Assembly (NCBI GenBank): GCA_023301335.1
Contig: JALZVA010000202.1
Span: forward strand, 1 to 8,508
Reading direction: 5' to 3'
Length of the DNA stretch: 8,508 nt
From: Akkermansiaceae bacterium
GTDB taxonomy: Bacteria; Verrucomicrobiota; Verrucomicrobiia; Verrucomicrobiales; Akkermansiaceae
Shown here: piece by piece, positions 1-7,463 of the stretch
Numbering within the stretch: the stretch's first letter is position 1
How the letters are laid out: every line of letters starts with the position of its first letter
Position numbers and translations under genes: made by a program
The notes under the pieces: generated by a model
Told to the model about the DNA's origin: nothing
Database searches by the model: none
The model's input: only the letters and a program-made list of their open reading frames with translations

Positions 1-962
1 GCTCTTGCCCATATTTTACCTTTCAGTCTATCCCAGACAGGCACACAGCCCAGCATGAGTAACATTCCGGGTAAGAATACAGCAATCAGACCGATTCCCC
101 CACCCCATACTGCATTTCCAAACAGCTCCATTTTAGCCCCGAGGTAGCCTGCAAAGCTAAATACCGGTCCAGGCATCGCCTGTGTCATCCCATAGCCTGC
201 TCCAAAGTGCGAGGCACTGATCGCTCCCTTATCCACGACCTCTGCTGAGAGCATCGGCAAGACGACATGTCCTCCTCCAAAAACGAGACTACCCGCTTTA
301 AAGATTCCCCCCGTGATTTCCAAATCCTTCGAGCCTTGAAGCGCAAAAGGAATCACTGCCACTATCACGAGCATCGCTATCGCTAAGAGATAAGATTTTT
401 TACCTGACTGCTTTTCTATCTTCTCCTCTTCTCCCTCTGATCTGAACAGCACCCAGCCTAATAGCCCACCTACAAGAATCGCTACTGGCTGCATCCAGGT
501 AACGTAATAGAAGTAAAGGGCGACGAAGCAAAGGATCGCAATTCCGTTAGATTTAAGATCTTGAGCAAGTTTTTTATGCATCCCCAGCACAGCATTCAGC
601 ACCACTCCTAAAGCTGCTAAAATAAGTCCCTTAATCCATAGCATCTGTTCAGGGGGAAAAAATCCTACGCCTATAGCAAATAGCACTAAAACAATTGCCG
701 TGGGTAAGGTGAAGCCCACCCACGCAGCAATGCCTCCAAGCCATCTTGCTCTCTCAAACCCTACTGCAGCACCTAACTGACTACTCCCCGGTCCAGGGAG
801 AAACTGCGTCACAGCCATCAATTCAGAAAACCTCTCTTCACTCAGCCAGGCACGTTTTTCCACATATTCCTCTCTAAAAAAACCAATGTGTGCCACTGGC
901 CCACCAAAGGAGATGCATCCCAACTTCAAGGCAACGAGGAAAACTTCTGCAATCTTATTCAC
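1..962 (-). CDS. chrA: ChrA-family chromate/anion transporter (3' end outside window)
   Basis: I translated this gene by hand on the minus strand: it is open from a GTG at 962-960 to the window edge, giving 320 codons, so the C-terminus is missing. It is a polytopic inner-membrane protein of the chromate ion transporter (CHR) superfamily, which exports chromate by proton-coupled antiport and may move related anions. Both homologous halves are visible. The N-terminal half has FGGPVAHIGFF (residues 19-29), a WLSEERF stretch (39-45) and QFLPGPGSSQLG (53-64). The C-terminal half has SLVFGGGHVVLPML (225-238) and GYGMTQAMPGPVFSFAGYLG (256-275). An acidic/basic loop (about 175-190) separates the halves. 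Two-domain members are usually near 400 residues, so about 70-80 are lost off the edge. An in-frame TAA at 974-972 limits the N-terminus; TTG at 971 is the only other possible start. Neither has a clear ribosome binding site. The family call is secure; chromate itself as substrate is inferred from the family. Confidence 0.93.
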   Translation of the reverse strand, partial: MNKIAEVFLVALKLGCISFGGPVAHIGFFREEYVEKRAWLSEERFSELMAVTQFLPGPGSSQLGAAVGFERARWLGGIAAWVGFTLPTAIVLVLFAIGVGFFPPEQMLWIKGLILAALGVVLNAVLGMHKKLAQDLKSNGIAILCFVALYFYYVTWMQPVAILVGGLLGWVLFRSEGEEEKIEKQSGKKSYLLAIAMLVIVAVIPFALQGSKDLEITGGIFKAGSLVFGGGHVVLPMLSAEVVDKGAISASHFGAGYGMTQAMPGPVFSFAGYLGAKMELFGNAVWGGGIGLIAVFLPGMLLMLGCVPVWDRLKGKIWAR

Positions 963-1066
963 TTCAGCCAATTACCAAAGCGAGCGAAGATAGAAATAAA
1001 AAAATTTACTCTCTTAGCTCAATCACTAGCAAGATTCACAATATCGAGCTCTTGCTCTTATTTTTC
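963..1066. other. Short intergenic gap between chrA and the beta-helix gene
   Basis: About 104 bases of AT-rich sequence lie between two minus-strand genes. It holds one imperfect terminator-like hairpin, listed separately, and a run of seven T residues on the minus strand near 1000-1006. I see no RNA gene and no convincing promoter. Short plus-strand open frames that start near 888-890 and cross this gap lie antisense to chrA and the beta-helix gene and look spurious. Confidence 0.6.
1028..1056 (-). terminator. Possible weak terminator hairpin after the beta-helix gene
   Basis: On the minus strand, AGCAAGA and TCTTGCT form a 7-bp stem (1050-1056 with 1028-1034) around a 15-base loop, 10 bases after the beta-helix stop codon. 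A T-run occurs about 20 bases further downstream rather than directly after the stem, so this is not a textbook intrinsic terminator. It could separate the glycan genes from chrA, but the loop is long and the pairing may be chance. Confidence 0.25.
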
Positions 1067-3193
1067 TTATTTCAACAGCCCTATCAACTCTTGATTGATA
1101 GGAATGAAGCCCATTTTTATAGCTGGTGAATTCTCCTTAAAAGAAAAATCTCCATTCTGAGGATCATTAAATAAAGGATCTATAGCTAATGATCCATTTG
1201 AACTCTCTCGTTTCTCTAAGGTTTGAAGAAACAACCGAGATCTACGAGGGTGGCTCTTACAAAAGAAAATATTCTCTGCTGTATCAATATCTTCAATAAG
1301 CGCTAGTTTACGCCCCCTCCTATCCTCGGTTCCTCCGGCTCTTTTTCCATCCAGTTCATTAACAAACTCTTCAAATAACTCTGAAGAATAAAAGATATTA
1401 CGCTTGAGCGTTGCCCCCGTTAATGGACCTTCTCGAAGAGATAAGTAATATCCTCTAGGGGGATAGATAACATCTGCAATAATATTATTTTCAAATTTTG
1501 TGTTCAGCTTAAGCATCATCCCCTGTGAGGTACACTTATAAATGATATTCTCTCTCACGATCGTATCCTGCTGGCCGCCATCAGTGCGGATCGCACATTG
1601 CATGATCATCGGGCTGATCAAGTGATGAATATAGTTTTTCCTTATGATGTTATGAGATCCACAACCCCGAATATAAATGGCATTCCCATCTCCTAGCTTT
1701 TGCATGGCATGACTGATTTCATTTAACTCGATCAAATTATCGTGAGTATGAAGGTAGGGTTTCGCCTGCTCAAAAGTTGTTATGTTTTTAATATTCTCGA
1801 TTTCGTCTTGCCTCACTGATTTTGATGACTCGCGACCAGATCTTGTAAAGAACTCAACGACACAGCCAGATATAATAAGGCCCGTGTAGTTCGTATGGTG
1901 AATATAGTTATTAGCGATGCGGTTTTGCCCACTTTGAGAGATCATCACCCCAGGTGCATGCCAGTAAATTTCGCCGACATGGTGAATATGATTATTCAAA
2001 ATCCTATTATGATGATTTACATCTTTCACCCCAGGACCATACCCCGCGACTAGGATTCCAGTCCCTCCAATATGTTCAATATGACAGCCACTCACCTCAT
2101 TTTCCTGCCCATGTAAATCAATCCTTACCGCCCCACTACCACTGTGTAAGAAGTGACAGTCTTTAATGCTGCATTGCTCCGTCCCGCGCAATCTAACTAA
2201 GGCATTATCTTTATCTAGCATCTCCCAATCGTGCTGAAGGCCAGCGTCATCAGAGGAAATCTGGTACCTTTCTCCATGCTTAAATGTCAGTCCAGAAAAA
2301 GACAAATGCGTAACCGGAAGATCTACACTCCCATCAAAATCTATTTCTCCTTCCAACTTTATAATTTCATTTAAGCGCGCCGAATAGACAGAGGATTCCC
2401 CTCTAGGCCAAAGGTAAACTCTCCCTCGGGTTTCATCATACACCCACTCTCCAGGTTCATCTAACTCTTCAATCGCATTTTCAATCCACGCATTATCTGT
2501 TGTTTTTAAAAAATGCAAAGGGTTCATCGGGTAAGTTGCACGAATCGAAGGATGTGCTGTTAGAGCCGAAGCATTAAAACTTTCCAGCGGTAGAATATTT
2601 ACAATCCACGCATGATGGGGCCTCACCCATAGCTCTAATTGAGATGGTTGTGAGTAATTTTTAACTACCCCCTCAGGGAATAGCACCTTCTCTTTCGTCC
2701 CACCCTCTTTGGTAATAAATGGGGTTGAGCGAGCTCGTTGCAGTATCCCGTTCTCATCAAATAACGCCCGAAATGATTTTTTAACATCTGATACAACTAC
2801 CTTGCCTTTCGCTATAATGGGGAGACCCGGCACCCCTCTAACGGGCTTACGCCATTGGCTTATCTTCGTTCCTGCACTTAATACAGGGACCTCTCCTGGG
2901 TAAGCAGCATAGCTAATCTCAGCACCTGCTTTACCCGAGTCTAGCCGATCAAAAACAATCGTCTTTTCAACTTCATAATGCCCACCACGAACCCACACCT
3001 TTATAGGTTTAGAATTCGTTTGCTTTAGCACTCTCACAGCTAAACGAGCTCTATCAAGCGTTCTGAATGGTGCCGCTTCCGAGCCTTCATTTGAATCAAG
3101 TCCATCTACCGCCACATAGAAATCTGCTTTTTCTGCAGCAAGGCAAAAGCTGCAGCCAAAGAGCAACAATACACTTATCAATTTATTTAACAT
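1067..3193 (-). CDS. Secreted right-handed parallel beta-helix protein, putative polysaccharide-active enzyme
   Basis: A protein of 708 residues from the ATG at 3193; a GTG directly before it (3196) would add one residue. An N-terminal hydrophobic signal (about residues 1-20, ending FCLA-AEK) suggests export. An LFGC stretch resembles a lipobox but has Phe at -2, so simple secretion is more likely. The opening DFYVAVDGLDSN...PFRTLDRARLAVR (about 24-54) is the usual entry cap of large bacterial beta-helix proteins. The region from about 295 to 605 carries coil repeats of the form N-x-I-x-x-N-x-I-H-H, for example HNRILNNHIHH, QNRIANNYIHH and HNIIRKNYIHH. The C-terminus ends with the common DPLFNDPQNGDF and SPAIKMGF closing turns. 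This architecture occurs in glycoside hydrolases such as GH141 (alpha-L-fucosidase/xylanase) and in many unassigned proteins of glycan loci; I cannot assign a family or catalytic residues by eye. It starts 8 bases after the truncated sulfatase stop, so the two are probably co-transcribed. Confidence 0.85.
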   Translation of the reverse strand: MLNKLISVLLLFGCSFCLAAEKADFYVAVDGLDSNEGSEAAPFRTLDRARLAVRVLKQTNSKPIKVWVRGGHYEVEKTIVFDRLDSGKAGAEISYAAYPGEVPVLSAGTKISQWRKPVRGVPGLPIIAKGKVVVSDVKKSFRALFDENGILQRARSTPFITKEGGTKEKVLFPEGVVKNYSQPSQLELWVRPHHAWIVNILPLESFNASALTAHPSIRATYPMNPLHFLKTTDNAWIENAIEELDEPGEWVYDETRGRVYLWPRGESSVYSARLNEIIKLEGEIDFDGSVDLPVTHLSFSGLTFKHGERYQISSDDAGLQHDWEMLDKDNALVRLRGTEQCSIKDCHFLHSGSGAVRIDLHGQENEVSGCHIEHIGGTGILVAGYGPGVKDVNHHNRILNNHIHHVGEIYWHAPGVMISQSGQNRIANNYIHHTNYTGLIISGCVVEFFTRSGRESSKSVRQDEIENIKNITTFEQAKPYLHTHDNLIELNEISHAMQKLGDGNAIYIRGCGSHNIIRKNYIHHLISPMIMQCAIRTDGGQQDTIVRENIIYKCTSQGMMLKLNTKFENNIIADVIYPPRGYYLSLREGPLTGATLKRNIFYSSELFEEFVNELDGKRAGGTEDRRGRKLALIEDIDTAENIFFCKSHPRRSRLFLQTLEKRESSNGSLAIDPLFNDPQNGDFSFKENSPAIKMGFIPINQELIGLLK

Positions 3194-3201
3194 CACTATA
3201 T

Positions 3202-3891
3202 TTATATTAGCAAATGAGCAGGCACGGAGTAAAATGAAAGATAGGCCAAGAATGGCTCATCCTTACTTTCCTTAATAAATACTGAGGTCTCTCCCGCCAA
3301 CCGAGCAGGTAAATGCTCTCCATCAAGGCTTTCCTCCTTGATCTCAGGGTTTTTAAATGGAGCAAAATATTTTTTGCCGGTGTATGGTCCACCCGCCTCA
3401 TGGCCACCTATATTCATGTCAAACCCTTGCTTCTGAGGGCGTAAACTAGGCCCGTCGCCTAGATGCCATTTACCTACGAAAAAGGTCTTATAACCGACCG
3501 TTTTCAATGCCTCTGCTATGGTCACCTCCTCTAATGGAAGTTCACCACGAAATGGAGCTGGGTTAAATTTACCACTTCTCCCTTTCTTAGTTTTGTCTTT
3601 AGGGGAAAAATTAGTCGCACCAACTCTTGTAGAATACTTTCCCGTCAGCATGCTTACCTGGGTTGGGGAGTAAATTGGAGAGGCCGTGTAACCGTTTGTA
3701 AAAAGTGCACCCTCTTTTGCTAAAGCATCAATATTTGGCGTTTCGTAGAAGCAATTAGGATTATTCACTCCAACATCCATATACCCAATATCATCGACTA
3801 GAAAAACTAGAATATTGGGTTTTTCTAATGCAGAAAGCGAACAGGCAAGCGTTCCTGCCAAGGTCGTTAAAGTAGTTATTTTTTTTAGCAT
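3202..3891 (-). pseudogene. Truncated, active-site-defective secreted sulfatase
   Basis: This open frame encodes the N-terminal half (229 residues from the ATG at 3891; a GTG at 3897 adds two) of a type I formylglycine sulfatase, a family normally 450-550 residues long. The signal peptide covers about residues 1-21 (MLKKITTLTTLAGTLACSLS). Family features remain: metal-binding VDDIGY (32-37), YETPNIDALAKEG (49-61), GKWHLG (140-145) and the QGFD...GG segment (155-163). The CxPxR signature that carries the Cys converted to formylglycine reads Y-S-P-T-Q at 74-78: TAC for the Cys codon (3672-3670) and CAG for the Arg codon (3660-3658). The frame stops just after LSFYSV, where intact members continue for about 250 residues including further metal ligands. 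Hydrolysis of sulfate esters is therefore very unlikely. A decaying gene is the simplest reading; an expressed pseudoenzyme or binding protein is possible because the remaining frame is otherwise open. Confidence 0.85.
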
Positions 3892-3940
3892 ATCCACGAA
3901 ATCATTTAGTTAATGGAAGCTTAAAGAAACCCCCCTTCTC

Positions 3941-3961
3941 TGTAAAATACATATTTTTACA
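3941..3961. promoter_or_regulatory. Operator-like inverted repeat TGTAAAA-N7-TTTTACA
   Basis: A perfect 7-bp inverted repeat with a 7-base spacer, 21 bases in all, lies in the divergent intergenic region about 50 bases before the sulfatase ATG and 107 bases before the acetylesterase ATG. The size and symmetry suit a dimeric repressor or activator, so it is a reasonable candidate for shared control of the two divergent glycan units. No regulator gene is in the window and I do not recognise the exact motif. A short AT-rich palindrome can arise by chance. Confidence 0.4.
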
Positions 3962-4038
3962 TTTGAGGCAGATCCTTTAAGGGAACCTCCTCTAAGATGA
4001 AATTCTGCTAAAAAGTTCTTTCTCCCTTACTCGGTTAG

Positions 4039-4058
4039 TGGCTATATGGAATTAGCCA
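4039..4058. repeat. Inverted repeat TGGCTA-N8-TAGCCA before the acetylesterase start
   Basis: Two perfect 6-bp arms flank an 8-base spacer and end nine bases before the ATG at 4068. If transcribed, they would form a small hairpin at or just before the ribosome-binding position, where no Shine-Dalgarno sequence is seen. It could equally be an operator, or chance. Confidence 0.3.
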
Positions 4059-4067
4059 TTATAACAG

Positions 4068-5561
4068 ATGATTAAATATTTACTCCACTACCTTAGCCTC
4101 GCCTTTTCTATCCTAATCATCCCCACAGGCCTTCATGCGCAAACAAAGGGGGAAGCCCAGTTAAAGCTCGCCGGCATCTTCGGTGATCACATGGTGCTCC
4201 AGCGTAACTCTGATGCCCCCGTCTGGGGTGTGGCTAAACCCAAGGCCAAAATCACGATTCAAGGCTCCTGGAGCTCTCAATCTGTAAAGACTATCGCTGA
4301 TGAGAAAGGTAAGTGGATGACTAGAATCCGCACCCCCAAGGCTGGGAAAAATTTAACTCTCACTGTAAAAAGTGAAGATCGCAAGATCGAGTTAAAAAAC
4401 GTCCTTTCAGGAGAAGTCTGGATCTGTAGCGGTCAGTCTAACATGCAGTGGAAAATGAGAGGGTTTGGGCTGGCACATTTCAAAGAGGATGTTGATAAGG
4501 CGAAGTTCCCAGAGATACGCCTTTGTGATATCCCGCAAGTCATCGCACTAGAAGAGCAAGATGATTTAAAGACTCGATGGAACGTCTGCAGCCCTCAGAG
4601 CGTGATGAATTTTAGTGCTGTGGCTTATTTTTTTGGATCACGCCTGCATCAGGAATTGGATGTCCCCATTGGCCTCATCTCTACTAACTGGGGTGGATCA
4701 GCTATCGAAGGATGGATCAGTAAAGAAGCCCTCAAGCAAACATTACCAAACTATAAAGAGAGCACTAAGAACTACTCCAAATGGCTCGCGGGCAGTGGCG
4801 CTCTTTACAGCCGAGCTTTAAAAAATCAGCCAAAAAGTCTTAACCAGTCTTCTCCATCTGTGCTCTATAACAGCATGCTAAAACCGATTATTCCCTTTAG
4901 CTTCCGTGGTGTCATCTGGTATCAGGGCGAGTCCAATGTGAAGCGTCCCCTAGAATACAGAAAGCTATTCCCATCTATGATTCGTGACTGGAGAGCGCGC
5001 TGGGGACAGGGTGACTTCCCCTTCTACTACGTCCAGATCGCTCCCTTTGCCTATAAAAATGAGCCATTCAGTGCGGCCTTTCTTCGTGAGGCACAAATGA
5101 TGGCACTCTCAGAACCAAAGACCGGTATGGTGGTCACCATGGATCTTGGTGATTTCACTAATATCCATCCAAAGAGAAAAAAGCCTGTGGGGGAGCGTCT
5201 AGCGATGCTCGCCCTTGCCCGCGATTATGGAAAAACTGATATTGCCACATCTGGTCCCTTCTACAGTAAATCTCGTATAGAAAAGAATACGATCAGAGTG
5301 AAATTTAGCCATGCTGATACTGGTCTCGTCGCAAAAGGTGGAGGAGAGCTTACGCATTTCACCATAGCTGGCAGCAATAAAACATTTGTTCCTGCCAAGG
5401 CGGTCATCGAGGGGCATAGCATTGTAGTGAGCAGTGACGCTGTCCGTAAGCCTGTGGCTGTCCGCTTTGCCTGGGGTAGTGGTGATGAGCCTAACCTCGT
5501 CAATAAAGACGGCCTCCCCGCGTCGTCCTTCCGCACAGATGATTGGCCTCTTAGCAAATAG
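4068..5561 (+). CDS. Secreted sialate O-acetylesterase-like SGNH hydrolase
   Basis: A complete 497-residue protein. Residues 1-25 form a signal peptide ending GLHAQ, so it acts in the periplasm or outside the cell. A beta-sandwich-like N-terminal segment opens with LAGIFGDHMVLQR (34-46), standard for this family. The SGNH catalytic core follows: GQSNM with nucleophile Ser124 (122-126), the oxyanion segment STNWGGSAIEGW (205-216), WYQGESN with Asn290 (284-290), and the Asp/His block MDLGDFTNIHP with His367 (358-368). A short C-terminal beta domain ends in FAWGSGDEPNL and SSFRTDDWPL. All catalytic residues look intact, unlike the neighbouring sulfatase. Members remove O-acetyl groups from sialic acids or plant and algal polysaccharides; in such loci glycan deacetylation is likelier than sialic acid use, since no sialic acid genes are seen here. 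It is transcribed away from the sulfatase/beta-helix pair and converges on the TSUP gene. Confidence 0.92.
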   Translation: MIKYLLHYLSLAFSILIIPTGLHAQTKGEAQLKLAGIFGDHMVLQRNSDAPVWGVAKPKAKITIQGSWSSQSVKTIADEKGKWMTRIRTPKAGKNLTLTVKSEDRKIELKNVLSGEVWICSGQSNMQWKMRGFGLAHFKEDVDKAKFPEIRLCDIPQVIALEEQDDLKTRWNVCSPQSVMNFSAVAYFFGSRLHQELDVPIGLISTNWGGSAIEGWISKEALKQTLPNYKESTKNYSKWLAGSGALYSRALKNQPKSLNQSSPSVLYNSMLKPIIPFSFRGVIWYQGESNVKRPLEYRKLFPSMIRDWRARWGQGDFPFYYVQIAPFAYKNEPFSAAFLREAQMMALSEPKTGMVVTMDLGDFTNIHPKRKKPVGERLAMLALARDYGKTDIATSGPFYSKSRIEKNTIRVKFSHADTGLVAKGGGELTHFTIAGSNKTFVPAKAVIEGHSIVVSSDAVRKPVAVRFAWGSGDEPNLVNKDGLPASSFRTDDWPLSK

Positions 5562-5579
5562 TTATTTTTATCCAATAAC
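5561..5579. terminator. Weak AT-rich hairpin between convergent genes
   Basis: GTTATT and AATAAC pair as a 6-bp stem around a 7-base loop. The element overlaps the ends of both convergent genes, whose stop codons are only 6 bases apart. It could act weakly in both directions, but the stem is AT-rich and lacks a good T-tract, so I give it little weight. Confidence 0.2.
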
Positions 5580-6398
5580 CTGGATGAACATACGCACGCC
5601 TGTAATGAGCAATACGATAGCGAAGACCTTCTTTAATTTTGCGCTATTGATTTTAGAGCCTATGAACACGCCAACAGGAGCAAATAAAACTGTTAGAGGG
5701 GTGATACAGAGAAAGCCCATCAGGTTAACGAGCCCGACTGTGCCCGCTGGAGCATCGGCAGGAGCCGTTCCTAACACGAGCATGGTGAGTGCCCCTGGTA
5801 GAGAAATAATGAGACCGATAGCTGCTGCCGTTCCGACTGCTTTATGAGCTGGGTAGTTATAGATCGTGAGCAAGGGCACGGATAGTGTGCCTCCGCCAAT
5901 ACCTATCATTGAACTAAAGAGGCCAATAGCTGACCCCATGATTGACTGTCCAACGGTGTTAGGGAGCTGATGAAATATCGCGGATTTACCGGTTCTCAAT
6001 AACATGTTCAGCGCTGATAAGCTGGCGATACAAGCGAAGAGCATGGTTAACCACGTTCCTTCAATTTTAGTCACTAAGAAACTACCAGTAAGCACACCTA
6101 TGAGGATCCATGGAGCCCAGCGTCTGAGTAAGTGAATATCTACATTACCTCTTTTTGTATGAGAACGGATCGAACTAATAGATGTGGGCACAATAGTGGC
6201 GAGGGAGGTAGCCGTCGCCACCAGCATGGCTGACTCCGCTGAGACCCCGAAGCTCTGGAAAAAAAAGAACAGCACTGGGACGATGACAATGCCTCCGCCA
6301 ACGCCCAGTAATCCTGCAAGAATACCCGCGAAAACCCCCGTGGCAACTAAGCCTAAAAAGGTAGGGAGATTCGCTGATATAAATTCAATGACAGTCAT
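5568..6398 (-). CDS. TauE/SafE (TSUP) family anion transporter
   Basis: A 276-residue, largely hydrophobic inner-membrane protein with about eight predicted helices. The two inverted halves typical of the family are visible: GLLGVGGGIVIVPVL (29-43) and SSMIGIGGGTLSVPLL (162-177), each a Gly-rich re-entrant segment, plus the connecting positive loop SIRSHTKRGNVDIHLLRR (76-93). The second half continues with VGTAAAIGLIISLPGAL. TSUP proteins move sulfite, sulfonates, sulfoacetate, thiosulfate or other small organic anions; sequence alone does not give the substrate or direction. The ATG lies 8 bases after the mesD-like stop, so it is almost certainly in one transcript with the mesXD pair. This suggests its cargo is linked to methionine or sulfur metabolism. 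No clear Shine-Dalgarno sequence precedes it, so translational coupling to mesD is plausible. Confidence 0.9.
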   Translation of the reverse strand: MTVIEFISANLPTFLGLVATGVFAGILAGLLGVGGGIVIVPVLFFFFQSFGVSAESAMLVATATSLATIVPTSISSIRSHTKRGNVDIHLLRRWAPWILIGVLTGSFLVTKIEGTWLTMLFACIASLSALNMLLRTGKSAIFHQLPNTVGQSIMGSAIGLFSSMIGIGGGTLSVPLLTIYNYPAHKAVGTAAAIGLIISLPGALTMLVLGTAPADAPAGTVGLVNLMGFLCITPLTVLFAPVGVFIGSKINSAKLKKVFAIVLLITGVRMFIQVIG

Positions 6399-6406
6399 AG
6401 GTTTTC

Positions 6407-7441
6407 TTACTGGGCTGCTAGCTCTCCCCTAACAATATCGGCACCAGCTCTCAAGGCGTGCAGCTTTCCTCTGGCGACTTCACGAGAAAGTGGCGTCATC
6501 CCGCAGTTCGTGCAAGGGTAAAGCTTATCCGCATCAACATACTGAAGTGCCTCTCTAAGAGTCGCTGCGACCTCTTCTGGTGTTTCTATTTTATTATTAG
6601 CGACATCGATCGCTCCCACCATCACCTTCTTTCCACGAATCAGCTCAATGAGTTCAATGGGAACGTGAGAGCAATGACATTCTAAAGAAACGATATCAAT
6701 GTTAGACTGTTGAATTTTAGGGAATATTTCTTCATATTGACGCCACTCACTGCCTAATGTTTTTTTCCAGTCTGTATTCGCCTTAATCCCGTATCCATAG
6801 CAGATGTGCACAGCTGTCTCGCACTTCAGCCCTTCAATGGCTCTTTCTAAACAAGCAATGCCCCATTCATTAACCTCTTCAAAAAAGACATTAAATGCGG
6901 GCTCATCAAACTGGATAATATCCACCCCAACGGCCTCTAGCTCCTTCGCTTCTTCATTAAGAATTTTGGCAAACTCCCAAGCGAGTTTCTCTCGGCTCTT
7001 ATAGTGCTTATCAGAGAGAGTATCGACCATCGTCATTGCACCAGGCAGCGCCCACTTAATGGGTTGATCCGTTTGACTACGTAGGAATTTAGCGTCTTCT
7101 ACAAAGACAGATTTTTGACGACTCACGGGGCCTACGACCGTTGGCACGCTGGCTTCATATCGATCACGGATTTTCACCGTTTCACGCTGCTCAAAATCAA
7201 CTCCATCTAAATGCTCAATAAAAGTGGTGACAAAGTGTTGGCGCGTTTGCTCACCGTCACTGACGATGTCAATCCCAGCACGGTGCTGCTCCTGTAAAGT
7301 AATGCGCAAGGCGTCTTCTTTAGCGTTAGTTAGTGCATCCCCTTGTATTTTCCATGGTGACCAGAGTGTCTCAGGTTCAGCAAGCCAAGATGGCTTAGGC
7401 AAGCTTCCTGCGGTAGAAGTGGGTAATAATGTATTTATCAT
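6407..7441 (-). CDS. mesD: Folate-independent methionine synthase, MesD-like (short MetE-type barrel)
   Basis: A 344-residue protein corresponding only to the C-terminal catalytic barrel of MetE; full MetE is about 750 residues and the N-terminal domain is absent. It should transfer a methyl group to homocysteine in the cytosol, giving methionine without cobalamin. The zinc set is intact: HICYGYG (His212, Cys214), the SLECH Glu254 and the TNCGM Cys313. SDGEQTRQ (61-68) and FDEPAF (178-183) match substrate-site motifs of the family. I chose the ATG at 7441 because MINTLLPTSTAGSLPKPSWL is the conserved N-terminus of this family; an in-frame extension to 7570 would overlap the preceding gene by over 100 bases and looks non-conserved. 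The adjacent DUF1852 gene points to the MesD subfamily, which needs MesX and oxygen rather than a folate methyl donor. The subfamily call is from remembered family sequences and context. Confidence 0.88.
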   Translation of the reverse strand: MINTLLPTSTAGSLPKPSWLAEPETLWSPWKIQGDALTNAKEDALRITLQEQHRAGIDIVSDGEQTRQHFVTTFIEHLDGVDFEQRETVKIRDRYEASVPTVVGPVSRQKSVFVEDAKFLRSQTDQPIKWALPGAMTMVDTLSDKHYKSREKLAWEFAKILNEEAKELEAVGVDIIQFDEPAFNVFFEEVNEWGIACLERAIEGLKCETAVHICYGYGIKANTDWKKTLGSEWRQYEEIFPKIQQSNIDIVSLECHCSHVPIELIELIRGKKVMVGAIDVANNKIETPEEVAATLREALQYVDADKLYPCTNCGMTPLSREVARGKLHALRAGADIVRGELAAQ

Positions 7442-7463
7442 ATTATCAGTTTTTTTAGGTGAG

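Larger units (their letters stand above)
3892..4067. promoter_or_regulatory. Divergent intergenic control region
   Basis: About 175 bases separate the minus-strand sulfatase/beta-helix pair from the plus-strand acetylesterase, so promoters for both directions should lie here. I could not find a good -35/-10 pair by eye in either direction. It contains two inverted repeats listed separately (3941-3961 and 4039-4058). No small gene or tRNA is visible. A purine-rich AGGAGG on the minus strand (3985-3990) is too far from any useful start codon to be a ribosome binding site. Confidence 0.6.

Noticed and set aside
888..1129. Two overlapping plus-strand open frames of 68 and 79 codons
   Set aside because: They run antisense to the chrA start and the beta-helix 3' end, show no domain or signal, and are explained by AT-rich chance frames.
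1880..2180. Repeated short motifs suggesting a DNA repeat array
   Set aside because: The similarity is at protein level (N-x-I-x-x-N-x-I-H-H coils of the beta-helix). The DNA copies diverge and are not evenly spaced as in CRISPR or tandem repeats.
3207..3407. Minus-strand 66-codon frame as the missing part of the sulfatase in a shifted frame
   Set aside because: It overlaps the retained sulfatase region in another frame, and its translation has none of the sulfatase C-terminal motifs, so it does not support a simple frameshift.
5261..5575. Minus-strand open frame of 104 codons
   Set aside because: Antisense to the conserved C-terminal part of the acetylesterase, with low-complexity Ser/Thr/Leu composition and no recognisable motif.
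5434..5847. Plus-strand open frame of 137 codons
   Set aside because: It overlaps the acetylesterase end in another frame and the TSUP gene in antisense; both are strongly supported families and this frame resembles nothing.
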